Below, piece after piece: positions 16,788 to 23,515 of a stretch of DNA of 64,000 nucleotides; position 1 is the stretch's first letter; each line of letters opens with the position of its first letter. Below the pieces are notes generated by a model that worked only from the letters and a program-made list of their open reading frames with translations, was not told the origin of the DNA and did no database searches. Origin of the DNA: Motiliproteus sp. (GTDB lineage: Bacteria; Pseudomonadota; Gammaproteobacteria; Pseudomonadales; Balneatricaceae); assembly GCA_026196225.1 (NCBI GenBank), contig JAPHRD010000119.1, forward strand, positions 62,001-126,000, given 5' to 3'. The translations under genes and the position numbers were made by a program.

Positions 16788-17018
16788 GCCGCCTTTGGCG
16801 CTCGGCGCAATGCACCCTGCGGGGTGCGACCGAGGTTGGACCGGACCCCAAGGTCCGGTCACAGCGGTGTGTTAATAACCTGGCCGGTTAATAGAGCAAC
16901 ACGGTTATGTGTTGCCATTGGCTGAAAGCCAATGCGAGCCCCATAAAGTCCAGTAAGTTCGAATACTTACGACAGATTTTGTGGGGCGATAGACAAATAG
17001 GTAGTTAACTTATTTGTC
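16788..17018 (-). repeat. Array of seven to eight hairpins between nrtA and nrtB
   Basis: Successive inverted repeats lie at 16992-17018 (GACAAATA/TATTTGTC), 16953-16970 (GTAAGT/ACTTAC), 16916-16934 (CATTGGCT/AGCCAATG), 16896-16915 (GCAACAC/GTGTTGC), 16876-16890, 16839-16860 (GACCGGACC/GGTCCGGTC), 16812-16827 (GCACCC/GGGTGC) and 16788-16802. None has a clean U-tract. Together they fill the nrtA-nrtB gap. The likely effect is to stabilise nrtA mRNA or limit read-through, so that the binding protein exceeds the membrane subunits. Confidence 0.7.
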
Positions 17019-17034
17019 CGCCAGGCCAATGTAT

Positions 17035-18444
17035 TTAGATCTGTTCTTCAGGCTTAAGACCGATAGAGAACTTCTTCAGGTATTCGTTTGGTTCACGACC
17101 GTTGTAGGTGATGCCGTCGATGAAGTGGGTCTGTGGGGCACGGAAACCATCTTCTTCAGCAAAGTTAGGGAACTCCGAAGCGGTCAGCTTACCTTCAGCG
17201 ATCAGCTCTTCAGCAGCCTGCTTGTAGATGTCAGGACGGTAAACCTTCTTGGCGATGTCCATGAACCAGCTATCGGCTTTAGGCTCGGCGATCTGACCCC
17301 AGCGACGCATCTGAGTCAGGTACCAGATAGCATCGGAGTAGTAGGGGTAAGTAGCGTTGTAGCGGAAGAATACGTTGAAGTCTGGAACATCACGCTTGTC
17401 ACCTTTCTCGTATTCGAAGGTACCGGTCATGGAATTGGCGATAACTTCATAGTCAGCGCCGACGTATTCGGAGCGAGACAGGATCTCTACCGCTTCAGGA
17501 CGGTTGGCGTTATTTTCGTCATCTAACCATTTAGCGGCGCGAATCATCGCCTTAACGACGCGGATATGGGTATTGGGGTTTTCATCGGCCCAGGACTTGG
17601 ATACGCCGAATACTTTCTCGGGGTTGTCCTTCCAGATTTCGTAGTCGGTGACTACAGGTACACCGATACCCTTGAATACTGCTTGCTGGTTCCAAGGCTC
17701 ACCTACGCAGTAACCGTAAATGGTGCCCGCTTCCATGGTGGCTGGCATCTGTGGAGGAGGCGTTACGGACAGCAGCGCATCGGCGTCGATCTGACCGCTG
17801 GTGTCACCTTTGTGAGGAGCGTAGTAGCCCGGGTGGATACCACCGGCCGCTAACCAGTAGCGCAGCTCGTAGTTGTGAGTAGAAACTGGGAATACCATAC
17901 CCATGTTGAATGGCTTGCCGTCATCTTTGTATTTCTCGATGACTGGCTTAAGGGCATCCGCTTTAATGGGATGCTGAACCTTACCGTCTGCATCGGTAGG
18001 AATATTGGGTTTCATCTGCTCCCAGATATCGTTGGATACGGTGATGGCGTTACCGTTAAGGTCCATGGAGAAGGCGGTGATGATATGGGACTGGGTTCCG
18101 AAACCGATTGTGGCGCCCAGAGGCTGTCCGGCCAGCATGTGTGCACCATCAAGTTGACCGTCGATCACACGGTCCAGTAGAACCTTCCAGTTAGCCTGGG
18201 CTTCCAGTGTGACGTAGAGACCTTCATCTTCGAAGAAGCCTTTTTCATAAGCGACGGCCAGGGGAGCCATATCGGTCAATTTGATAAAACCGAATTTAAG
18301 GTCCTCTTTCTCAGGCTCTCCTACTTCAGCGATAGCCGGAGCTGCGATCAGTGAACCACCGAGAATGGCTGTGCTCACCATGGTGGCGGCTGCCAATTTA
18401 CGCAGTACAGAGACCGGCTTGTTGCAAGGATTAGTCTTCGACAT
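17035..18444 (-). CDS. nrtA: Nitrate ABC transporter substrate-binding protein
   Basis: A 469-residue periplasmic nitrate-binding protein of the NrtA/CmpA family. Residues 1-39 form a Sec signal peptide (basic [16 protein letters not shown], then a hydrophobic run ending APAIA-EV). The mature part starts [20 protein letters not shown], characteristic of the family, and continues with the ligand-domain segments GYCVGEPWN and [17 protein letters not shown]. It heads the nrtABC operon. Upstream lie a sigma-54 promoter and a two-hairpin ANTAR leader with an overlapping terminator, so expression should need both nitrogen limitation and nitrate. The signal peptide argues against this protein being the cytoplasmic nitrate sensor NasS. 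Confidence 0.95.
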   Translation of the reverse strand: MSKTNPCNKPVSVLRKLAAATMVSTAILGGSLIAAPAIAEVGEPEKEDLKFGFIKLTDMAPLAVAYEKGFFEDEGLYVTLEAQANWKVLLDRVIDGQLDGAHMLAGQPLGATIGFGTQSHIITAFSMDLNGNAITVSNDIWEQMKPNIPTDADGKVQHPIKADALKPVIEKYKDDGKPFNMGMVFPVSTHNYELRYWLAAGGIHPGYYAPHKGDTSGQIDADALLSVTPPPQMPATMEAGTIYGYCVGEPWNQQAVFKGIGVPVVTDYEIWKDNPEKVFGVSKSWADENPNTHIRVVKAMIRAAKWLDDENNANRPEAVEILSRSEYVGADYEVIANSMTGTFEYEKGDKRDVPDFNVFFRYNATYPYYSDAIWYLTQMRRWGQIAEPKADSWFMDIAKKVYRPDIYKQAAEELIAEGKLTASEFPNFAEEDGFRAPQTHFIDGITYNGREPNEYLKKFSIGLKPEEQI

Positions 18445-18480
18445 TGATAGATCCTCTTAGGGTTTTGAATTTGAAAACTG

Positions 18481-18534
18481 TAAAAAGAAAAGGCGCCTGC
18501 TCCTTAACGTTTGACCGTCAGGTGCAGGCGCCTT
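18481..18534 (-). terminator. Leader terminator (attenuator) of nrtABC
   Basis: On the minus strand AAGGCGCCTGC pairs with GCAGGCGCCTT (arms 18524-18534 and 18490-18500), giving an 11-bp GC-rich stem followed by TTCTTTTTA. It lies 36 bases before nrtA, so unless disrupted it would stop transcription before the operon. Confidence 0.85.
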
Positions 18535-18589
18535 TGCCTGTTTCTAAAACTGTTAGCTAAATGCTTTTTGGGGGTGCCGTCGTTGGCGC
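18525..18589 (-). promoter_or_regulatory. ANTAR-type two-hairpin antiterminator in the nrtA leader
   Basis: P1 (18574-18589) is GCGCC-AACGAC-GGCAC, and P2 (18525-18540) is CAGGC-AAAGGC-GCCTG. Both have six-base loops with A at position 1 and G at position 4, the known recognition pattern of ANTAR proteins. P2 shares bases with the 5' arm of the leader terminator, so the two are mutually exclusive. The gene next upstream encodes NasT, an ANTAR protein. The P1 stem has one CA mismatch, and the linker is about 33 bases. Confidence 0.75.
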
Positions 18590-18619
18590 TGATCCCAAAT
18601 TAATTCTTGTCTTGTACTT

Positions 18620-18636
18620 AGCATAACCTGTGCCAG
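18620..18636 (-). promoter_or_regulatory. Sigma-54 promoter of nrtABC
   Basis: The minus strand reads CTGGCACAGGTTATGCT, with GG-N10-GC spacing. The predicted start near 18608 places both leader hairpins and the terminator inside the transcript. The 486-base gap 18445-18930 contains this promoter, the leader and an NtrC-like site, but no gene. Confidence 0.78.
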
Positions 18637-18869
18637 TTTTTTAACTCGTTGTAATTTATGAGTTATTTTATAAGTTGTGCTAAATTGGCCGTTTTTTAGT
18701 GCGTTTTTGCGGTGCACAAAATAGTTGTGGTGATCTAAGTTGGGGTGGGATAAATGGCCGGTGACCGAATCTGGTGCTCAACTTCGGTGCGTATGAAAAG
18801 CAGTTTCTAGTTGGGTAAAGAGTTAAGGAATTGGAAACGCTTTAGGGATTGGGTTCGGAGAAGGGGTGA

Positions 18870-18886
18870 GGCACTTTTTTGGTGCC
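18870..18886. promoter_or_regulatory. NtrC-like enhancer site upstream of nrtA
   Basis: GGCACTTTTTTGGTGCC has the 17-bp NtrC pattern, about 235 bp upstream of the nrtA sigma-54 promoter and just after nasT. GGTGC half-sites also occur near 18710 and 18770-18790. Confidence 0.5.
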
Positions 18887-18930
18887 GGATTGTAGAAAGC
18901 GTGTAGTGGTGATGATCGATAAAGGAGGGC

Positions 18931-19518
18931 TTAGTTGTTCAGTGCCTGTATCAATTCACGGGCAACGTCACCCATACGCTGAGCGCGGTTCATGGCCAGC
19001 TTGCGCATAGCGATATAAGCCTGCTCTTCGTCGCATTCGTGTTTTTTCATCAACAAGCCTTTGGCGCGTTCAATCTGCTTGCGGTCGGCCAATTGTGATT
19101 TGGTTAGTTGCAGCTCTTTCTGGACTCGCACCAGGTTGGCAAACTGATCTCGACTGCTGTCGATGATCGGCTTCAGTGGGATTTCTGAGGGATCTATATG
19201 CTGGTAGCAGCTGGCGCCCGCTTCTACTAACTGCTGGACGATCTCCGGTTTGGAGCTTTGGTGAGTAAACACCAGAGTAGGGCTACCGCTAAGCTGGATC
19301 AGGGTTTCAACCAAGGCCACTGTGCCCAGGTCGGCGCTATCCTGGCTGACAATCAGCACCTCCGGGGCAATGCTGTCGATCTGAATGTCTGCCAGTTGGC
19401 TGACCCGCATTGTGGTTAACTTCTCAAAGCCTTCCTGCTGCAATTGCTGGCACAGACTTTCCGCCCTATTGGGCAGTTCATCGATCACCAAAATACTGAT
19501 TTGCGTTGCGCAGTTCAT
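18931..19518 (-). CDS. nasT: NasT-like ANTAR response regulator (nitrate-responsive antiterminator)
   Basis: A 195-residue protein with an N-terminal receiver-like domain (about 1-120), a short coiled coil, and a C-terminal ANTAR RNA-binding domain (about 137-195; QIERAKGLLMKKHECDEEQAY). ANTAR proteins prevent leader termination by binding twin hexaloop hairpins, as found in the nrtA leader next door. The receiver keeps the acidic pair D13-E14, but the phosphoacceptor position appears to be S58 (EVLIVSQDSAD, where NasT proteins have an Asp), so phosphorylation is unlikely. In Azotobacter NasT is held by the nitrate sensor NasS; no cytoplasmic NasS gene is visible here. A sigma-54 promoter lies about 115 bases upstream. 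Confidence 0.88.
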   Translation of the reverse strand: MNCATQISILVIDELPNRAESLCQQLQQEGFEKLTTMRVSQLADIQIDSIAPEVLIVSQDSADLGTVALVETLIQLSGSPTLVFTHQSSKPEIVQQLVEAGASCYQHIDPSEIPLKPIIDSSRDQFANLVRVQKELQLTKSQLADRKQIERAKGLLMKKHECDEEQAYIAMRKLAMNRAQRMGDVARELIQALNN

Positions 19519-19632
19519 AGCTCCGATTCCGGTTGGTATGGCTAGCTAAAGCGATTTATCGGGACGTCTTTATCGATCCGGTTTAGCCGAAGCTATTTTA
19601 CAGGTCGATTTTGACGGTTATATAAATCAATT

Positions 19633-19648
19633 AGCAAAGGCTGTTCCA
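19633..19648 (-). promoter_or_regulatory. Sigma-54 promoter of nasT
   Basis: The minus strand reads TGGAACAGCCTTTGCT, with GG-N10-GC spacing and a good TTGCT at -12; the -24 box has A for C. The 317-base gap 19519-19835 holds this, the NtrC-like site at 19770 and no gene. Confidence 0.65.
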
Positions 19649-19769
19649 GAACGGTCTAATATCCTCCTGTTTTTGCAAAAAAATCATTCAAGATGTTGAA
19701 AGTAAAAGGGATGTTTTTAGTGTGGAAAACGAGTGATGACTTGGGGTCGGGGGGGCGGTAGTGCCAGAG

Positions 19770-19786
19770 GGCACACAATTTGTGCG
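19770..19786. promoter_or_regulatory. NtrC-like enhancer site upstream of nasT
   Basis: GGCACACAATTTGTGCG is a 17-bp palindrome of NtrC spacing, about 120 bp upstream of the nasT sigma-54 promoter. A further GGTGCAC half-site follows directly. Confidence 0.5.
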
Positions 19787-19835
19787 GCGGTGCACAAGTC
19801 TGCAGCGAAATACGTTGCGTAATTCACCAATCAGC

Positions 19836-21056
19836 CTAAATCATCAGTTCCATCAGCTTACGGGTTTCCAAGCCCCATTTTTCGGCGATGGTATAGCCGA
19901 CAATGCTATCGTCGTGTGCTTTGAGGTCGCGCTCTTTGGGAAGGATCAATTTTCTATCCTTGGTATCAAATACCACCAAGACGGATGGGCTTAGGGGGTC
20001 TTGGTTATCTTTAGCTAACACCAGAGCGACATGCTTGCTCTTCAGCTCCACTACGGATCCGGCAGGGTATACACCGACAAAACGGATAAACTGCTGAGCT
20101 AGTGTCGGATTAAAATGAAATTGGCTCCATTCGTATATCTTACGCAAGGCCTCGGTGGGGGGCATGCCTTTGTGGTAACAGCGGTCGCTGGTGATCGCAT
20201 CATAGACGTCGACTATTGCCGCCATCTGACCGTAAACCGAGATCTCCTCGCCTTTCAGTCCCTTAGGGTAACCGCTGCCGTCGTAACGCTCGTGATGCTC
20301 GGCGGCCACTGCCAGGGCAATGGGGGAGATGTCGGGTGACTTCTCCAAAATTTCGCGACTCATCACCACATGGTGGCGCATGATCTTGAACTCTTCGTCG
20401 GTCAATTTCCCCGGCTTGTTGAGTACCTCTAACGGCGTCTTGATCTTGCCAATATCGTGCAGCATTGAGCCGATACCGATCTGTAGGACCTCCTCCGGCT
20501 CCATCTCCAAATATTGTGCAAACGCCACCATCAGGGTGCAGATACTGACGGAGTGTTCGAAGGTGTACTGGTCGGCATCGCGGATTCTGCCTAAGCCCAT
20601 GAGGGCATTAGGATTGCGCATCAGCGACTGAGCCATCTTTGTGACGGTTTGTTCGGTTTTTTCCAGTTCAACCTGTTTACCCAGACGAACGTCATTCATG
20701 GTGTCAGTGATCAGCTGACTGGCGTCTTTAGATAGGGTGACCGCCTGGGTGAGTTCCTGGTGGTAATCGGTGGGTTTTACCGGCTTCGGTTTTTGTGGCG
20801 TTTCTCTCAGAATCTCTTTAACGGCCTGATCTTGACGACGGTCATCCTCTTCCTTGGTGGGGGCTTCATCAAGGTCTGTTCCTTTGGCTGTATCGATATA
20901 GAGTTCACGAACGCCCGTCTCGTGCACTTTCACCAGGGTAGAATCGTTTTTAACGGCGAATTGACTGCGAACAAAATTATGGTCGATCCATCGACAATTG
21001 AGGTCGTGGATATACATACCAACGGTGAGAGATTCGACGGGAATCTTTTTGATCAT
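19836..21056 (-). CDS. HD-GYP domain protein, probable cyclic-di-GMP phosphodiesterase
   Basis: A 406-residue protein with an N-terminal DUF3391-type domain (about 1-130; VESLTVGMYIHDLNCRWIDH) and an HD-GYP domain (about 140-330). The metal-binding motifs are intact: MLHDIGKIK near residue 198, HHV in the next helix, and HHERYDGSGYP near 252-262. It should hydrolyse cyclic-di-GMP, lowering biofilm-type behaviour. The protein is soluble, with no signal or membrane helix. It is followed on the same strand by nasT after 317 bases and is divergent from the DUF1223 gene. It is probably monocistronic. Confidence 0.9.
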   Translation of the reverse strand: MIKKIPVESLTVGMYIHDLNCRWIDHNFVRSQFAVKNDSTLVKVHETGVRELYIDTAKGTDLDEAPTKEEDDRRQDQAVKEILRETPQKPKPVKPTDYHQELTQAVTLSKDASQLITDTMNDVRLGKQVELEKTEQTVTKMAQSLMRNPNALMGLGRIRDADQYTFEHSVSICTLMVAFAQYLEMEPEEVLQIGIGSMLHDIGKIKTPLEVLNKPGKLTDEEFKIMRHHVVMSREILEKSPDISPIALAVAAEHHERYDGSGYPKGLKGEEISVYGQMAAIVDVYDAITSDRCYHKGMPPTEALRKIYEWSQFHFNPTLAQQFIRFVGVYPAGSVVELKSKHVALVLAKDNQDPLSPSVLVVFDTKDRKLILPKERDLKAHDDSIVGYTIAEKWGLETRKLMELMI

Positions 21057-21207
21057 TCAGCTTATCCTAATTAAGCAATACCGGCTTTTTAACATCGTTT
21101 AGGGTGTTTTTGAACGCATAGATGAAAAAATATTGAGATATCGCAACCTTTTTGACTTAGCTCTCTCTAACTATCCAGTTTAGGACAAATTCTTCGGAGA
21201 TGTATCA

Positions 21208-21933
21208 ATGAGAAAACTGGCGCTCCTCAGCTTCTTAATGTTGGGACCGTTGTTGGCGATGGCGTCAGAACAACAGTTTGTTTCTAAGGGGCAGCCGCCA
21301 CAATTGATCGAGTTGTACACCTCTGAGGGGTGTTCCAGCTGCCCTCCGGCGGATAAAAAGGTCTCAGGGCTGATCGAACACCCGCAGCTGTGGGATAAAT
21401 TAGTACCCATGGCCTTTCATGTGGACTATTGGGATTATCTCGGTTGGCAGGATCCCTATGCCCAATCTCAGTTTAGCCAGCGTCAACGGTTGTTGAAGCA
21501 GAAAGGTCAGATTAAGGCTGTGTACACACCGGGATGGGTGGTCGATGGCCAGGAATGGCGCGGCTTCTTTCGGGGGCGGCCATTACCCTCGCAGCAGACC
21601 CGTGATGGCGGAGTTTTGAAGGCAAAACGAAATGGCCAGCAACTGATGATCGATTACCAGCCTGCTTCGGCTCCCAAAGGTTCCCTGACCGCCCACGTTT
21701 CAATTTTAGGGTTTGATCTGCACAGCGACATTGCCCGAGGGGAAAATCGTGGCTTGAGCCTTGAGCATCAATTTGTGGTTTTGGACAAACAATTGATGAA
21801 GGGAGACGGTGTCTGGAGTTTCCAATTGCCAGCGCTGGCTAGCAATGGCAATGGACGCAAAGCGTTGGTGGTATGGATCGATCAGCCGGGCATGAGTCAG
21901 CCAATGCAGGTGGTTGCGGGCTGGTTAGAGTAG
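21208..21933 (+). CDS. DUF1223 family secreted thioredoxin-like protein
   Basis: A 241-residue protein with a signal peptide (MRKLALLSFLMLGPLLAMA) and a thioredoxin-fold DUF1223 domain. The key motif LIELYTSEGCSSCPPADK carries a CSSC pair, followed by the family segments FHVDYWDYLGWQDP and YTPGWVVDGQEWRG. It is likely a periplasmic redox protein; its substrate is unknown. The start at ATG 21208 has the ribosome site CGGAG. It is divergent from the HD-GYP gene with 151 bases between. The small RNA on the opposite strand ends about 35 bases after its stop. Confidence 0.88.
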   Translation: MRKLALLSFLMLGPLLAMASEQQFVSKGQPPQLIELYTSEGCSSCPPADKKVSGLIEHPQLWDKLVPMAFHVDYWDYLGWQDPYAQSQFSQRQRLLKQKGQIKAVYTPGWVVDGQEWRGFFRGRPLPSQQTRDGGVLKAKRNGQQLMIDYQPASAPKGSLTAHVSILGFDLHSDIARGENRGLSLEHQFVVLDKQLMKGDGVWSFQLPALASNGNGRKALVVWIDQPGMSQPMQVVAGWLE

Positions 21934-21968
21934 CAGGGGAGTATTTCAGTACTTTTTAGGTGAGCCCC

Positions 21969-22010
21969 AAAAAAATTAAAGGGCCTGAAGATTTCCTACC
22001 TTCAAGCCCT
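21969..22010 (-). terminator. Intrinsic terminator of the small RNA
   Basis: AGGGCTTGAAG (22000-22010) pairs with CTTCAGGCCCT (21980-21990) with one mismatch, followed by TTAATTTTTTT. The loop contains GGA. The plus strand lacks a U-tract here, so it serves the minus strand. Confidence 0.85.
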
Positions 22011-22113
22011 CTATCATCATGACTTCTCAATCCTGAGAATCAGTGAACATCCTGTCACCGCCAATTCCATCTGCCTTCCTTGGGAATGGTTCTATTATGG
22101 TGATCTGCTACTT
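21969..22113 (-). ncRNA. Putative CsrA-sequestering small RNA (CsrB/RsmY/RsmZ type)
   Basis: On the minus strand a sigma-70 promoter (TTGACA at 22144-22149, TATAGT at 22119-22124 or CCTATA at 22121-22126) precedes about 145 bases that end in a strong terminator. The RNA contains five GGA motifs, four placed in or near hairpin loops. These are 22061-22089 (AAGGAAGG in the loop), 22041-22060 (6-bp stem, loop CAGGATGT, matching the CsrA consensus ACARGGAUGU), 22024-22039 (TTCTCA-GGAT-TGAGAA) and the terminator loop (GTAGGAAAT). This density of looped GGA is the hallmark of RNAs that titrate CsrA/RsmA. No open reading frame fits. A GacA box (TGTAAG-N6-CTTACA) was not found upstream. The transcript start is approximate. 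Confidence 0.68.
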
Positions 22114-22118
22114 CGGCG

Positions 22119-22149
22119 ACTATAGGAAAAACTCCTATTTTTGTGTCAA
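22119..22149 (-). promoter_or_regulatory. Sigma-70 promoter of the small RNA
   Basis: The minus strand has a consensus -35 TTGACA (22144-22149) and -10 CCTATA (17-bp spacer) or TATAGT (19-bp spacer), within an AT-rich spacer holding the inverted repeat ATAGGA/TCCTAT. Confidence 0.65.
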
Positions 22150-22343
22150 AGTCCGATATTTATCGATCGTTGTGATGGGGCGTTGACAGAAGGCCTGTTG
22201 AGAGTAGTAACTGACCGGACCAGAGTCTTGCTATTAACTCGCGGGGCTAAACAGGTACAATAGCCGGCGTTTTGTCACCAATCTCGGGCGATCAAAATAC
22301 CCGCCTGGGAGAATTATCTTAATTATGCGGTTGAATTTAAGCT

Positions 22344-22817
22344 ATGAGTGAACAGTTGCAATGGGTGTTGGTGGTCGTAGGCTTGGGGATTGTTGTGGCC
22401 CTGGCAATGTTGATCCGCCATCAGCTACGACAGCAGCGAGAGCAGAAGCAGGCGCAACAGGAACTTTTGGAAGATCTGCAACAGCAGGCTGAAAAGCAAC
22501 GAGATCACCTGGTTGAGAGTATCCGGGTTATCTCTCTGGCTATGCAGGATGAACAGTGTGAGCTGGCTGAAGGCTGCATTCGCCTGAAGGTATTGCTCGA
22601 TCATTTAGCGCCTTATTTGCATGAGCATGAAGACTTTTCGGTCATTAACGAGATGTTTGAAGCAACTAAACACATGCCGATTCTGGAAGAGTGGAAAAAG
22701 CTCAAGATTAAACGTCGATTTGAGCTGACTGCTGAACGGGAAGCGTTGGAGCAGAAATACAAGTTGCAGATACTGGCGGCGGCTGAAAAACTGGCGAAGT
22801 ATCGTTTTCAGCAATAA
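22344..22817 (+). CDS. DUF2489 domain membrane-anchored protein
   Basis: A 157-residue protein with one N-terminal membrane helix (about residues 7-24) and a glutamine-rich coiled coil (25-60), then a helical C-terminal domain ending KYKLQILAAAEKLAKYRFQQ. This architecture matches DUF2489, a gammaproteobacterial family of unknown function. The cytoplasmic orientation is inferred from the following positive charges (RHQLRQQ). It lies 43 bases before another small N-terminally anchored protein, probably in the same operon. Confidence 0.8.
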   Translation: MSEQLQWVLVVVGLGIVVALAMLIRHQLRQQREQKQAQQELLEDLQQQAEKQRDHLVESIRVISLAMQDEQCELAEGCIRLKVLLDHLAPYLHEHEDFSVINEMFEATKHMPILEEWKKLKIKRRFELTAEREALEQKYKLQILAAAEKLAKYRFQQ

Positions 22818-22860
22818 CCATCCAACTGCAAAATAGAAATTCGGGAGGCCTTGTCGTAGC

Positions 22861-23226
22861 GTGGAACTGATTGTCACTATCGTCCTAACCGCATTGATTC
22901 TCGGTTCTCTGTTGTTTGTCCTCAGCCGTTCGACAACGCCCAACTATCGTCCAAGTCGACCGAAGGTTGCGGATCTGCTGCAAAAGGTGATTGAGGGCGA
23001 TGCTACCCAGCAAGCGTGGGACTTGTTTATTGGCTACCCCATTCTTCATGATCCTGAACTTGAAGAGATAAGGCAGCGCTGTATTACCCTGAGCGAAGGT
23101 GACGAGCATAACTCGCCATTCCCTTCGGGTATTGGCCGATTTATTTTTAACCGAGCGGGTCGTGAGAAGGTGAAAGAGATCTATGAGGATCTGCAGAAAC
23201 TGATTGCTTCCAACCGTGAGTTTTAA
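22861..23226 (+). CDS. Conserved-looking small membrane-anchored protein, function unknown
   Basis: A 121-residue protein with an N-terminal helix (MELIVTIVLTALILGSLLFVL) and a soluble part containing GYPILHDPELEEIRQRC and GIGRFIFNRAGREKVKEIYEDL. I do not recognise the family. The start is GTG 22861, preceded by GGGAGG at a rather long distance of about 12 bases, and no better start is visible. It lies directly downstream of the DUF2489 gene and shares its architecture, suggesting a functional pair. Confidence 0.7.
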   Translation: MELIVTIVLTALILGSLLFVLSRSTTPNYRPSRPKVADLLQKVIEGDATQQAWDLFIGYPILHDPELEEIRQRCITLSEGDEHNSPFPSGIGRFIFNRAGREKVKEIYEDLQKLIASNREF

Positions 23227-23463
23227 CATCGCTAATTCAATCGAGCCGGATTGCAACTATCGATAATCGCCTTGTCTCAATCATAATCGTGTCTTCTCAA
23301 TAAAAGTCACCTCGATAACATCTACAAATTGCTCCGGTTTTGTATATCGAGAGCACCTTGTCGACTATCCATAGGCTCGATTATTGACGCCAAAATTAGG
23401 GGGTATCGACGACCTGCTGGTGGAAAGAGCCTGTTGCAGAACTCTTTACCGTTTCGAAATGGT

Positions 23464-23496
23464 AAAAAAAAAGCCCCTGGACAAAATCAGGGGCTT
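23464..23496 (-). terminator. Intrinsic terminator of the chemoreceptor gene
   Basis: On the minus strand AAGCCCCTG pairs with CAGGGGCTT (arms 23488-23496 and 23471-23479), followed by a run of seven T. It lies 20 bases after the gene. Confidence 0.9.
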
Positions 23497-23515
23497 GGTA
23501 TCGTTTAGGTCGTCG

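Noticed and set aside
22150-22260. GacA binding site upstream of the small RNA
   Set aside because: No TGTAAG-N6-CTTACA like palindrome was found on either strand.
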